64,000 bases of DNA from Rikenellaceae bacterium (GCA_902363575.1 CABJAJ010000002.1:1-64000), one strand, 5' to 3'. Shown: positions 9,312 to 17,537, counted from the stretch's first letter. A program made the numbers and translations. Notes: generated by a model from the letters alone, not told the origin.

Positions 9312-9811
9312 ACATACTGAACAACAGAAACAAGAGAACATCAATATTCAAGGCAGTGGCGTTATGCCTGATAGCCGCCATGTCATTCACCCTCGTGTCA
9401 TGTGACGATGACATGGACATCCAGCAGTCCTATCCCTTCACGGTGGAGGTCATGCCCGTGCCGAACAAGGTAGTAAAGGGGCAGACAGTGGAAATCCGCT
9501 GTGAACTGAAAAAGGAGGGCGACTTTTCGGGTACGCTCTATACCATCCGCTATTTCCAGTTCGAGGGGGAAGGCTCGCTCAAAATGGATAACGGCATCAC
9601 CTTCCTGCCTAACGACCGCTACCTGCTGGAGAACGAAAAATTCCGCCTGTACTACACGGCGGCGGGTGATGAGGCGCATAATTTCATCGTGGTGGTGGAG
9701 GATAACTTTAGCAACTCCTACGAACTGGAATTTGACTTCAACAACAGGAATGTAAAGGACGACGATCTTACCATCGTTCCCATCGGCAACTTCAGCCCCT
9801 TGTTGAAATGA
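9308..9811 (+). CDS. traQ: TraQ (DUF3872) lipoprotein
   Basis: A 167-residue lipoprotein. A basic, hydrophobic signal segment ends in a lipobox-like FTLVSC near residue 30, followed by DDDMD. The mature domain is beta-rich and matches the DUF3872/TraQ position and size at the end of the transfer operon. The start ATG 9308 overlaps the traP stop by 4 nt, and its stop overlaps the following lysozyme start by 4 nt. Its role is probably in the cell-envelope part of the transfer apparatus. Confidence 0.88.
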   Translation: MNILNNRNKRTSIFKAVALCLIAAMSFTLVSCDDDMDIQQSYPFTVEVMPVPNKVVKGQTVEIRCELKKEGDFSGTLYTIRYFQFEGEGSLKMDNGITFLPNDRYLLENEKFRLYYTAAGDEAHNFIVVVEDNFSNSYELEFDFNNRNVKDDDLTIVPIGNFSPLLK

Positions 9812-10335
9812 TGCGTGTATTCATGACAATGCTCTGTTCACTTCTGACGGTCTGTTCTGTGTCCGCGCAGATCAGCCGCCAAGAGGGAACGGACGGGCAG
9901 GCGGCAATCTACCGACTGCCGCTTATGGAACGTGCTTTTTTATGCTGCCGCTACTTTGAAGGCTGGCACTCAGAAAAACACTACCCATACGTCGGTTGGG
10001 GTCACAAACTTTTGCCAAACGAGAAGTATTCGGCACGAACCATGACAAAACGGGATGCGGATGAACTTTTGCGGAAAGACCTGCGCAAATTTGTCGCCAT
10101 GTTCCGTAAATTCGGGGTTGATTCGATTTTGCTTGGCACGTTAGCTTACAATGTGGGACCGGCGAAGCTGTTAGGCAGCAAAACAATCCCCAAAAGCACC
10201 TTAATCAAGAAGCTGGAAGCTGGTGACAGGAACATCTACCGTGAGTATATAGCCTTCTGCAACTACAAAGGAAAACGCCACGCCATGCTGCTCAAACGGA
10301 GAAAGGCGGAGTTTGCGCTGTTGTATATCCCATAA
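9808..10335 (+). CDS. Lysozyme-like glycoside hydrolase of the transfer operon
   Basis: A 175-residue secreted enzyme with an N-terminal signal peptide (about residues 1-21). The segment FEGWHSEKHYPYVGWGHKL resembles the catalytic Glu and following Gly-x-Gly-His region of phage-type (GH24-like) lysozymes, and a later LAYNVG motif is also typical. It probably opens peptidoglycan locally so the type IV channel can cross. It is the last gene of the + strand operon, coupled to traQ by an ATGA overlap and followed within 20 nt by a strong terminator. Confidence 0.82.
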   Translation: MMRVFMTMLCSLLTVCSVSAQISRQEGTDGQAAIYRLPLMERAFLCCRYFEGWHSEKHYPYVGWGHKLLPNEKYSARTMTKRDADELLRKDLRKFVAMFRKFGVDSILLGTLAYNVGPAKLLGSKTIPKSTLIKKLEAGDRNIYREYIAFCNYKGKRHAMLLKRRKAEFALLYIP

Positions 10336-10352
10336 AAGGACTGACAAAACTG

Positions 10353-10391
10353 GCAAAAGACGTGCCATATTTAACTTGGCACGTCTTTTGC
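10353..10391 (+). terminator. Terminator of the tra operon
   Basis: A near-perfect inverted repeat, GCAAAAGACGTGCC against GGCACGTCTTTTGC, with an 11-nt loop begins 17 nt after the lysozyme stop. The 3' arm contains the T-run. A good intrinsic terminator for the tra operon. Confidence 0.85.
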
Positions 10392-10700
10392 TCTATCACT
10401 TGATAGATTATCGTAGGATTTTCTCGTTAATTGACATCGTTGAGCCATTTTTGCCTATCGGTTTCCAAATAACACTTCAAGTTGTAAGTGTTGTGAGAGC
10501 AATACAAAACATAGTTATTAACCATAAAAAGTATAGCGAAATTATGAAGAAAGTATTTAGGAAAATTCAGAAAGGAACAACAAAAATGATTGAACGTATC
10601 AAATCGTTGGGGGAAATGGAGACGAAGCAGAAATGTGTAGTTCAACGGTTCGAGATTATCATTCCCCTCCACCAAAAAATAACGACCCAATATATAGCCT

Positions 10701-10727
10701 CCGCAAGTTTTACTTGCGGATTTTTTA
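10701..10727 (+). terminator. Second intrinsic terminator downstream of the tra operon
   Basis: CCGCAAGT at 10701-10708 pairs with ACTTGCGG at 10712-10719, closed by a TTT loop and followed by a run of six T. It may end a short transcript starting in the 10.4-10.6 kb region or act as a backup for the tra operon. Confidence 0.75.
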
Positions 10728-10788
10728 GTTATCGCAGATTGGACAAAGGTTTCTTTGCTACTTTCTTTGTCCGCCATCATGCTCACTG

Positions 10789-10816
10789 AAAGAAAGTAGG
10801 GCGGCTCTCGCCGCCC
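10789..10816 (-). terminator. Terminator of the leftward accessory operon
   Basis: Just after the stop of the last leftward gene, GGGCGGC (10799-10805) and GCCGCCC (10810-10816) form a stable hairpin. Read on the - strand it is followed by TACTTTCTTT. Confidence 0.55.
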
Positions 10817-10822
10817 CGCCAC

Positions 10823-11131
10823 TCAAAAGCGTGTGTAAAGTCCCGTCACCATCGTGAACATTTCCTCCAGCATATCAAAATAGATACCCTCGTGTACGGC
10901 AATGTCCTTTGTCTTGCACTCAAAGGTCTTTTTGCTGAACGTCCTGCGGTAGAAGCGCATATTGTAGAGGTCTGCCCCTTCGTCATAGATGATGTCAAGG
11001 CGGTTGGCACTTGTTTTGTTCCTTGCAAGGCTCATCCGTAAGCCGTTGCCCATATCTATGAAATCACGGCTACCTGTCATGGCGGTGAAGCGTTTTCCGC
11101 CTATCTGCTGTAATATCGTCTTGGCTATCAT
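10823..11131 (-). CDS. Conserved hypothetical protein of Bacteroidales conjugative elements
   Basis: A 102-residue protein starting MIAKTILQQIGG. A longer frame reaches 11242, but ATG 11131 sits after an AT-rich spacer and gives the form I recognise from other Bacteroidales elements. It is basic, with no signal peptide, membrane helix or recognisable motif. It is the last gene of the leftward operon that also holds the PcfJ/PcfK-like genes. Function unknown. Confidence 0.65.
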   Translation of the reverse strand: MIAKTILQQIGGKRFTAMTGSRDFIDMGNGLRMSLARNKTSANRLDIIYDEGADLYNMRFYRRTFSKKTFECKTKDIAVHEGIYFDMLEEMFTMVTGLYTRF

Positions 11132-11184
11132 ATCTTTTGTTTTTAGGGTTTTAAGTATTGGCGGTGCGGACACCGCCATCCCGT

Positions 11185-11430
11185 TCAAAATTCTCGCATT
11201 TCGGAAATGGGGGTCTGCCGTTGTAGCCACTCTTTCACACATTCCATATTGTACTCGCTCGTGATGACTGCCGTATGGCTGTCGGTGGCGGTGAAACGTG
11301 TGCTTTCGTAATCATCTATCCACCCCTTGAGGGTGTCCGTTCCCCACGCTCCGGTATCGTCAAAGATACCGTCCAATGCCGTGATAGGTTCGCTGAACTT
11401 GACTATCAGCGTTTGATAGGTCGTGTTCAT
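11185..11430 (-). CDS. Small conserved hypothetical protein of the element
   Basis: An 81-residue acidic protein (MNTTYQTLIVKF...). ATG 11430 is preceded by an unusually good AGGAGG at about 5-10 nt, which decides this start over a longer frame from 11511. The end of the DUF3873 gene overlaps this start by 4 nt. Mentions of Trp and Asp pairs aside, no motif is recognised. Function unknown. Confidence 0.65.
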   Translation of the reverse strand: MNTTYQTLIVKFSEPITALDGIFDDTGAWGTDTLKGWIDDYESTRFTATDSHTAVITSEYNMECVKEWLQRQTPISEMREF

Positions 11431-11660
11431 AGTCTGTCCTCCTTTCCCTTCTTTGCGTTCAGCCACTTGTCCCGTGCGGCTCGGCACTCGTCCAACGTGG
11501 GTTTGACACAAGAGAACAATTCTCTGTCTATGGGGTGGCGGTAGTCGTACTGCACAAGTGTCCGCCTGCGTCTTCCGATACCCGATTGGAAACGCTCGTA
11601 TTTCTCCGTACCTGCTTCCGCGCAGGTGCTTACTCCGTTGATGGTCATTCGTGTTGTCAT
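11427..11660 (-). CDS. DUF3873-like small protein
   Basis: A 77-residue basic protein. The segments ERFQSGIGRRRRTLVQYDYRH and LDECRAARDKWL match the DUF3873 family, which is confined largely to Bacteroidales conjugative elements. No membrane segment. It sits inside the leftward accessory operon and its stop overlaps the next start. Function unknown; possibly nucleic acid binding given the charge, which is inference only. Confidence 0.75.
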   Translation of the reverse strand: MTTRMTINGVSTCAEAGTEKYERFQSGIGRRRRTLVQYDYRHPIDRELFSCVKPTLDECRAARDKWLNAKKGKEDRL

Positions 11661-11679
11661 AATGTTGCTTTTTAGATGG

Positions 11680-11937
11680 TTAAAAATGTACTGACAGAAC
11701 TCTGTTCTTCATCACCATTTCGGGGTTGCTTGTGTAGCGTTGGTGCAGGTAGAAATGGTGTGAGCCGAAGCCGTAAAGGAAAAACTTGTCAAGTTCGTGC
11801 TTCTCGGCAAACTCCTTTACGCTCTTTCTCAATTCCCCCTCACTCGTTGTGAGAGTGAGGAGGTTCACAAATTCAAGGAACATCGTGGGGATTGCATCAT
11901 CCCACACACAAATCATACTTTCAATTCTTACTTCCAT
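11680..11937 (-). CDS. Small hypothetical protein of the element
   Basis: An 85-residue acidic protein (MEVRIESMICVWDDAIP...). No family recognised and no membrane segment. It lies 24 nt downstream of the PcfJ-like gene and 19 nt upstream of the DUF3873 gene in the same orientation, so it is probably co-transcribed. Confidence 0.6.
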   Translation of the reverse strand: MEVRIESMICVWDDAIPTMFLEFVNLLTLTTSEGELRKSVKEFAEKHELDKFFLYGFGSHHFYLHQRYTSNPEMVMKNRVLSVHF

Positions 11938-11961
11938 ATCAATGTTGTTTTAGGGGTTATG

Positions 11962-13293
11962 CTATGCCGCTTTCATCCGCTCACGGATAAGGTTGGCGTT
12001 CTTGTTCACAAGGTCTATGATGCGCTCGTGATATTCGGTGTCCTGGTTGTGCTTGCCGTGGCACTGCACCACTTCGAGGGTTCGCAAGTCCACCTCTACG
12101 GTTTCAATAATCTCATCGCCAATCCTTGCCGATAGTATGAGGGTGTCGGCTTTCTTGTAGTATCCACTGCCAAACACGCAGATGCCCTGCGTCTTGCCCT
12201 CGTTGTAATACTCGTCTATGCTTTCAAGCACCTTGACGATTATTTCCTCGTCCGTGATTACCAAGCCGAAGAATTTGGATTTGTTGGCGATGAAATCCTC
12301 CGCATCTTTCTTTCGTTGGAGTTGTCGCTGTTGCTCACGCTCACGCCTTTCAATCTCCCAACGGCGTTGCTCTGCGGCTCTTTCCTTCTCGTGTATGGCT
12401 TCAATTTTTCGGGTTGCGTTGTCGTGTGCCGCCATGAAATCTTCGGGACAGATGTTCTTCGGGTTACGGAGGTCTTGACCGAGTTTTTTGAGCATACGCA
12501 GATAGTCGCACCACATTGAGAGGTTGTCTATCTGATACTTGTGACGCTTGGCAATCAGATATGATGCCCAACATTCATCGGCAGTACGGGTATTGAAAAG
12601 AAAGTGTTTCATGACCTCAATCTCACCGCCTTTCATAAGGGTTTCAATTCTTGGGTCTGAAAGCAAGGCTTTGAAAAGACGCACGGGGGAGATGCCGTGG
12701 AAATCGCCCTTGAAGCCGTTACGTCTGAGTTGGGGCAATATCCTCATCTTTGGATATGCACAGCTTCTTGCCACCACATCATCGTATAGGCTGTTGTGCG
12801 GTCTTACCTCCATATCGCTGCCTAATGCCCACACATCGCAATAGCAGAAAAGGAAGCCACGGAGCAACGCCATGTCCGTAACCTTGCCGTCGGGTGAAAT
12901 CCAACGCTGCACGACCTCGTGGCAGTAGAAACGCATCGGTTCGCCTTTCCTGCTCTCGCATCTGACCTGCGCCACGCGGATTACCTGATACCCTTTGCAG
13001 GTGGTTATCACGCTGAAATTCTGCGTTTCCTTGTAGATGCGTCTGCGTGTGTCCTGCACTTTGAGTTCGGCATGGCATTTGGGGCAGGTGCAGCCTTCAA
13101 GGGTGTCGCATAGTCCGCTGTCGCTGTGCCACTCGTGACCGCAGTCGGAACAGGTGATGTTCCCTTTCTTGGTGCGGTAGCCGATATGCTCAACGCAGTG
13201 GCGGTATGCCCAATCTATTTGTGTCGCTGATATGGGGCGAAGGTTGGCGGAAAGTCTTGCCACCTCTTTCTGTATCTTGGTCTTCGGTTTCAT
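11962..13293 (-). CDS. PcfJ-like protein
   Basis: A 443-residue cytoplasmic protein of the PcfJ family, named from the enterococcal pCF10 processing gene cluster. A zinc-ribbon-like segment lies near residues 47-80, with CSDCGHEW and CPKCHAEL as the two Cys pairs. A long Arg/Glu/Gln-rich coiled coil spans roughly residues 290-345. The start overlaps the stop of the PcfK-like gene by 4 nt (ATGA), so the pair is translationally coupled, as in other elements. The molecular role in conjugation is unknown. Confidence 0.85.
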   Translation of the reverse strand: MKPKTKIQKEVARLSANLRPISATQIDWAYRHCVEHIGYRTKKGNITCSDCGHEWHSDSGLCDTLEGCTCPKCHAELKVQDTRRRIYKETQNFSVITTCKGYQVIRVAQVRCESRKGEPMRFYCHEVVQRWISPDGKVTDMALLRGFLFCYCDVWALGSDMEVRPHNSLYDDVVARSCAYPKMRILPQLRRNGFKGDFHGISPVRLFKALLSDPRIETLMKGGEIEVMKHFLFNTRTADECWASYLIAKRHKYQIDNLSMWCDYLRMLKKLGQDLRNPKNICPEDFMAAHDNATRKIEAIHEKERAAEQRRWEIERREREQQRQLQRKKDAEDFIANKSKFFGLVITDEEIIVKVLESIDEYYNEGKTQGICVFGSGYYKKADTLILSARIGDEIIETVEVDLRTLEVVQCHGKHNQDTEYHERIIDLVNKNANLIRERMKAA

Positions 13294-13706
13294 AAGCCTA
13301 AATCAAATAATGAGGGTTGGGGTTGGTTTTCTTTTCTCGCTGACGGTCTGTGGCGGTTCTGCAACTTGCGGAGTTCCTCCTCTTGGTATTTGCGGACAGC
13401 GTTCTGACGTGCCTCCGCCTTTTCCTCTGCCGTGAGTTTCACAACGTGGTTCACAACCACTTGGCAGTCCATCGGTTTGCCCACCTCTATCTCGTTTTCC
13501 TCATAGTAGTGGATGGCTTGCCCGAATATCTCTCCGTCCGTGAAACCGTTGCAACCGCTTTTCTGCACATAGTTCAGAATGTGGGTCACGCACTCGTCCA
13601 TGTTCTTGGCAGGGTTGCGGTACTTCTTTGCAAATAGCGCATCTTCCTCCGCACGCTGTTCCAAGTACATATATATCGTTCTCTTGAAATGGTCTGTTCC
13701 TTTCAT
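13290..13706 (-). CDS. PcfK-like protein
   Basis: A 138-residue protein beginning MKGTDHFKRTIYMYLEQRAEED, a typical PcfK-like start. The C-terminal third is a Lys/Arg/Glu-rich helix with KLTAEEKAEARQNAVRKYQEEEL, followed by a Pro/Gln-rich tail. It directly precedes and overlaps the PcfJ-like gene. Probably a cytoplasmic accessory of DNA processing, by family context only. Confidence 0.82.
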   Translation of the reverse strand: MKGTDHFKRTIYMYLEQRAEEDALFAKKYRNPAKNMDECVTHILNYVQKSGCNGFTDGEIFGQAIHYYEENEIEVGKPMDCQVVVNHVVKLTAEEKAEARQNAVRKYQEEELRKLQNRHRPSARKENQPQPSLFDLGL

Positions 13707-13719
13707 ATCGCTGTCATTT

Positions 13720-13941
13720 TTAGATTATCTGTTTCAGTATCTCTCTCCAATAGGTCGGCTCTACCTCGCTGAGAAGGAAGTCCATGAAATCCCTCCGTGC
13801 GTCCTTGTTCAGTTCGTGGTACAATCTTCGGAAAGTTTCAAAATTGCCGTTGATGTACGTTTCCACCATATACACGAAGATGTTGTCCACCTCGTAATAT
13901 CTGCACTGCTGCGCTGCCGTCTTGCTGTTTCTTTTTGCCAT
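13720..13941 (-). CDS. Small conserved hypothetical protein of the element
   Basis: A 73-residue protein (MAKRNSKTAAQQCRYYEVDN...). The frame is open to 14115, but ATG 13941 is preferred because the upstream part overlaps the neighbouring membrane-protein gene in another frame. The sequence is helical and acidic toward the C-terminus. No family function known. Upstream of the PcfK-like gene by 13 nt. Confidence 0.65.
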   Translation of the reverse strand: MAKRNSKTAAQQCRYYEVDNIFVYMVETYINGNFETFRRLYHELNKDARRDFMDFLLSEVEPTYWREILKQII

Positions 13942-13952
13942 GTCGGTAAGGG

Positions 13953-14168
13953 TTAAAGGGTGAATAACCAAAGGATGAAGCCAAAGAAGGCAATGGTGGA
14001 AAGGATAGCCACGATTACACCTATCGCCACTCGGAACACTCCGTTTACAATCTCTCTGATGATGCCCCAAAGGATGCCGAACACCCCGAAGGCGGTGCGC
14101 ATCATCAAGCCGCATATCGCCAACCCGATGTGTTGCGCCATTTGTCTGAAATTTGCCGTTGCCGTCAT
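13953..14168 (-). CDS. Small membrane protein of the element
   Basis: A 71-residue hydrophobic protein with two membrane segments (about residues 15-38 and 44-69, ending LWLFTL). It is the first gene of the leftward operon. No motif is recognised. Its conservation of position with PcfK/PcfJ-like genes in Bacteroidales elements is from memory. Confidence 0.62.
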   Translation of the reverse strand: MTATANFRQMAQHIGLAICGLMMRTAFGVFGILWGIIREIVNGVFRVAIGVIVAILSTIAFFGFILWLFTL

Positions 14169-14406
14169 ATCTTCGCTGTTTTTGATTTTTTTGTTTTTAA
14201 TGCGGATTCAAGAGCTGAGGGAGTTGAGTTTCAAACTATCTTATCTGCCTCTCGTTTATCCGACATTTTTTTTATGCGTCTTTCTGTCGCATCGGTCGTT
14301 TTCGTTTCGGGTGCTTGAAAAGGTAGGGATTAGGGAATGCAAGGTTTTTCGGTCAAAATACTACCCGCAGGGCTGGAGATTTTTACCGAAAACAGGAGGC
14401 TTGACC

Positions 14407-14439
14407 TTGCTTTCCCGTCCAATCCCGGAATTACCTTTG
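14407..14439 (+). promoter_or_regulatory. Bacteroidetes-type promoter candidate
   Basis: TACCTTTG at 14432-14439 matches the TAnnTTTG -7 consensus, with TTG at 14407-14409 about 22 bp upstream. No clear gene follows, so it may drive a non-coding RNA or a short peptide. Confidence 0.45.
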
Positions 14440-14825
14440 CGCCCAGAACGAAAATGACTGACTGATGCGGCTTACTGAAAGGCGCAAAATGGAGATAAAC
14501 GAAAACAGAGGCAGATTGTGTAGAAAAAAACTTCAGGGGAAAATCCGTAAAAAAAAGAATCACCAAAAGGAAAAAGACATCACCGGAAGCGTGAAAAGGG
14601 CAAACCACAACAAAGGAAGTATGATTGTTTCCGATCCGACGGAACTTGTTCAGCCGGGTGGCAACAATCATTCTTCCCGGTTTGTCCGGCTGTGTGTGGG
14701 CGCCTGTTTCATTCATGGGGCAGGCTGACACACTCTGCATTCACTTTCCGCTTCCGGCAAAAGAGACAGCGAAAAAAGAAAAATCATTTGAAAACCCGTA
14801 AAAGCACCTCTTGGCATAGGCGCAA

Positions 14826-14887
14826 AAGAAAGGGGCATTGCTTCATCTGTCTAAACATCGTTTAGGCGTGAGGCAATGCCCTTTTCT
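14826..14887. repeat. Long imperfect hairpin 1 near the element end
   Basis: Arms 14826-14845 and 14868-14887 pair over about 19 bp with two mismatches. A second stem inside pairs GTCTAAAC (14849-14856) with GTTTAGGC (14860-14867). The result is an almost continuous 60-nt hairpin. Confidence 0.85.
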
Positions 14888-14895
14888 CCAGCTAT

Positions 14896-14961
14896 GCGGT
14901 AGTCGGCACACGTTTGTTCCAAACTCGTTTTGGGCAATGGTGTGCCGACGGACAATACCGC
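14896..14961. repeat. Long imperfect hairpin 2 near the element end
   Basis: GTCGGCACAC (14902-14911) pairs perfectly with GTGTGCCGAC (14940-14949). GCGGTA (14896) pairs with TACCGC (14956) outside a small bulge, and TTGTTCCAAA/TTTGGGCAA pair inside. It lies 8 nt after hairpin 1. Confidence 0.82.
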
Positions 14962-15191
14962 TTTTACGGAAAATTCTTATGAATGAGGGGATAAAAAACG
15001 GGAGTTTATATCAAAATCTCGAATTAAATAGCTACTTTTGCATACGAAGAGTTCTTTGAAGGTTACGCAACGCGCAGAAGGATAATGCAGTAGATAACTA
15101 ACTAAATCGTAACCTATTACTATCAAGAGCAATTAACCTACGCTCATTTCCAATAAATTACACTCTTTTCGTAACTTCATTATGCAATTAT

Positions 15192-15578
15192 GTCCAAAGT
15201 ACAACGGTCAGAAACTCATCGCGCGGTGCCAATGATGAATTGTGGAATAACGTCAACCGGCTCATGTCCGCGGAAAAGCTTTTCCTGACAAGCGATCCGA
15301 CACTTGAGAGTTTGGCTAAGGAAGCGGGAACCAACCGCACCTATCTGAGCAGGACGATAAACACGTTTTCGGGTAAAAATTTCAGCAGCTATGTGGATGG
15401 TTTCCGCATACGTGAAGCTACCCGTATAATCGAGGCATCGAAAAAGAGCGTCTCGTTCAAACAGATTGCCGAAATGGTGGGTTATACTTCGGTGCCGGTA
15501 TTCTATAAGGCATTTGTCAGGGAGGTCGGTCTGTCCCCCGGACGATACCGGGACGATATCATGCGGCGTAAAGCATAA
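15192..15578 (+). pseudogene. AraC-family regulator, 5' truncated at the element junction
   Basis: The C-terminal AraC/XylS DNA-binding domain is intact: two helix-turn-helix units, with LESLAKEAGTNRTYLSRTIN and FKQIAEMVGYTSVPVFYKAF, then a normal end. The frame is open upstream to 15102 but has no ATG. Residues just before (NDELWNNVNRLM) look like the native linker ahead of the DNA-binding domain, whereas further upstream the translation becomes low-complexity. The sensor or membrane half is therefore missing. The simplest reading is that the conjugative element inserted inside the gene. A TTG at 15240 could in principle start a stand-alone DNA-binding fragment. Confidence 0.7.
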
Positions 15579-15580
15579 TG

Positions 15581-15702
15581 CGAACAGTTTTGCGTGTTAA
15601 GATTTGTAAAATTTACGATCGATAAAAAGCTCATCGACGGTTTGTTTGGTGCATAAGTAGCCAAAGCATAATTTTATGCTGTACAAATCTTAAAACCGTT
15701 CG
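15581..15702. repeat. Inverted repeat in front of the BACON lipoprotein
   Basis: TTAAGATTTGTA (15597-15608) is perfectly inverted as TACAAATCTTAA (15682-15693). The match continues outward as CGAACAGTTTT against AAAACCGTTCG after a 5-6 nt gap. Between the arms lies a small AGCATAA/TTATGCT palindrome (15666-15681). The right arm ends 5 nt before the lipoprotein ATG. Confidence 0.75.
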
Positions 15703-15706
15703 TATT

Positions 15707-17537
15707 ATGAAAAAATTCAGACATTGCCTTTTCATGGGTATGGTCGGCATGGCTTTGCTCGGCAGCGGATGCAACTCGGATAACGAAGAGGTCGAGCCGG
15801 TCATTCCTGCTTTTGAATTAGAGAAAAATTCGCTGTCGGTATCCGATAACGGTGGAAATTTTTCTATACCTTATAGTATTCGCAATGGTATAGAGGGGGT
15901 TCTGCCCACGCTCTCTGTTGCCGGGGAGGTGGATTGGGTCTCCGGTTTCGAGGTTGACGAGCATGCAGTTGCTTTCGATGTGGCGAGGAACAAGTCCGAA
16001 AAGGAGCGTGCGTGTAAGGTGTCGGTTTCGTATCCCGGCCTTGAAGCCGGAATCGACATCACCCTGACCCAATCGGGCGCTGTTGACAGGGAAGTGATGT
16101 TGGAGTTGAAACACGTGGATGCGACCTCCATTACCGTGGATGTAGTGCCCTCCGACAAGAATATGACCTACTTTCTTATGCTGGAGCAGGCTCAGACCCT
16201 GATCGACTATGGCATGACAACCGATGAGCTGATCTATGAAAGCGATGTGAGGTGGATCAAGAAGTCCCTTGAAGTCGGTGTGCCGATTGAGGATCTGGTG
16301 TCGGTTGGCGATCAGATCGGGTTGACGTACCGGGGCTGCCTGCCCGAAACGGAGTATGTGCTCTATGCTTATGGATTGGATATTACCGACTACTCAATGC
16401 TTACGGATTTGGTGAAAATCAATATTACAACCGGGGAAATTGAGCTTGTCGATGTCGGGTTCGATATTCAAACCCATGTGGAGGGCAGTACACTCACGGT
16501 TGACGTGACGCCGCAGGCCGGCTACGACGGACTTTACTATGTTGACGCATACGAGAAACCGAGTTTCGACTTCGGACTCGGCCAGGGACAGACGGTCTAT
16601 GAAATTTGCTATTCCAACTTTGAATCCACGTTGGAGATTTATCAGTACCTATTGGGGATTCCTCTGGAGGATGCGTTGAACATGCTGGCGTTAAGCGGCC
16701 CGGGCAGTCGCGAATTTACCGAACGTAAAGGCGGAATGACATACGTGGTAGCCGCTTTCTCTCTGACCGACGAAGGGATCGTCAACAGCGAGCCAACGAC
16801 CGTCGAAGTGAAGATGGAGTCCACGGAGCCGGAGTCCAGCAATATTTTGACCATTAGCGTAAGCGATGTTGAGGCGCGCAGCGCGATACTCAACGTGACG
16901 ACGACTAACGACGATCCATATCTTGCTGGAGCTCGATCCTGTCGTCTTCGAGGGGATGACCGATGACCAGATCATGGAGTACATTCTCTCGATGTACTAC
17001 TGGGGACAGGACAGAAGCGGTTCCTATACGGAGGAGCTTACCGGTCTGCACCCTGAAACGCAATACACTTATTACGGTTTCGGCGTGAAGAACGACCAAC
17101 CCACGACCCGATTGTTTACCTGTTCGTTCACAACTTCCGAGATGATTTATTCTGATGCTACGATCGAGGTGTCGTGGGACAAATATTACGATGTACTCGA
17201 TATTATAGCGTTAGAACCGTCCTATCAGGAAACGCTCTATGGCGATGTCCTGATTCCCGTTAGCGTCGTCTCCGTGCCTGAGGGTTGCAAATTCTATTTC
17301 GGGATCTTTGACAAGACGAATTACAAGGACGATGTGGCTTGTATGGATTATTTGGTCGGTTACGGAAAAACAGAAGAATCGACGTACCTCAATGCATATT
17401 ATGATATCGAGTATGAGATTCGAGGTTTTGCCGTGGATCAGGATGGCACCTGGGGCCGTCTGGTGAAGTTCCCGGCTTCGTTTAAAAAAGAGAACGTCTC
17501 TGATGCGCAGGAGTTTATTGACTCGCAAAAGAGTTGA
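15707..17537 (+). pseudogene. BACON-domain surface lipoprotein, frameshifted
   Basis: The first part (15707 to about 16922) encodes a lipoprotein signal with GSGC, a BACON-like domain (about residues 35-125, ending in the typical DITLTQSG), and then repeated Ig/Fn3-like beta domains. Near 16919-16925 the frame breaks. The + strand continues in another frame to 17537 with the same kind of sequence. Deleting one base would join PYL directly to LELDPVVF. No homopolymer lies at the break, so polymerase slippage is not an obvious cause. The intact product would be about 609 residues, exported and anchored in the envelope. The change may be a real inactivation or a sequencing error. Confidence 0.8.

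Larger units (their letters stand above)
10392..10822. other. Non-coding region between convergent operons of the element
   Basis: No convincing gene. An 81-codon frame beginning MKKVFRKIQKG at 10544 is possible, but it runs straight through a terminator hairpin. The region holds a second + strand terminator (10701-10727), an 11-bp perfect inverted repeat (CTACTTTCTTT, 10758-10768, and its complement, 10789-10799) and a GC-rich hairpin that terminates the - strand operon. Confidence 0.6.
1..15190. mobile_element. Right-hand part of a CTnDOT-type integrative conjugative element
   Basis: The block holds a contiguous Bacteroidales transfer operon in canonical order (traG, DUF3876, traI to traQ, lysozyme) and then the convergent accessory operon with PcfJ/PcfK-like genes usual for this family. 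The left end lies outside the window. The right end is inferred to lie between the last element gene (14168) and the truncated AraC gene that is already in frame by about 15192. No integrase, mobilisation gene or tet gene is in view, so the subfamily cannot be fixed. The exact attachment site was not resolved; 15190 is an estimate. Confidence 0.85.
14169..15190. other. Long non-coding terminal region of the element
   Basis: About 1 kb without a convincing gene. Short frames (for example + strand 14489-14728) have no family resemblance. The content is a probable + strand promoter near 14407-14439, inverted copies of TTTGCGCC (14436) and GGCGCAAA (14481) with a third copy near 14819, two long hairpins (14826-14961), a TACTTTTG box at 15033-15040 and a GGTTACG/CGTAACC pair at about 15061 and 15107. 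The attachment site probably lies at the right edge. Confidence 0.55.

Noticed and set aside
10427..10822. 131-codon frame on the - strand and a 158-codon frame on the + strand over the same region
   Set aside because: Both run through terminator hairpins, have low-complexity or random composition and no family resemblance.
14330..14740. 136-codon - strand frame rich in Phe and Val in the element end region
   Set aside because: No plausible start context or motif; composition looks like antisense of a non-coding stretch.
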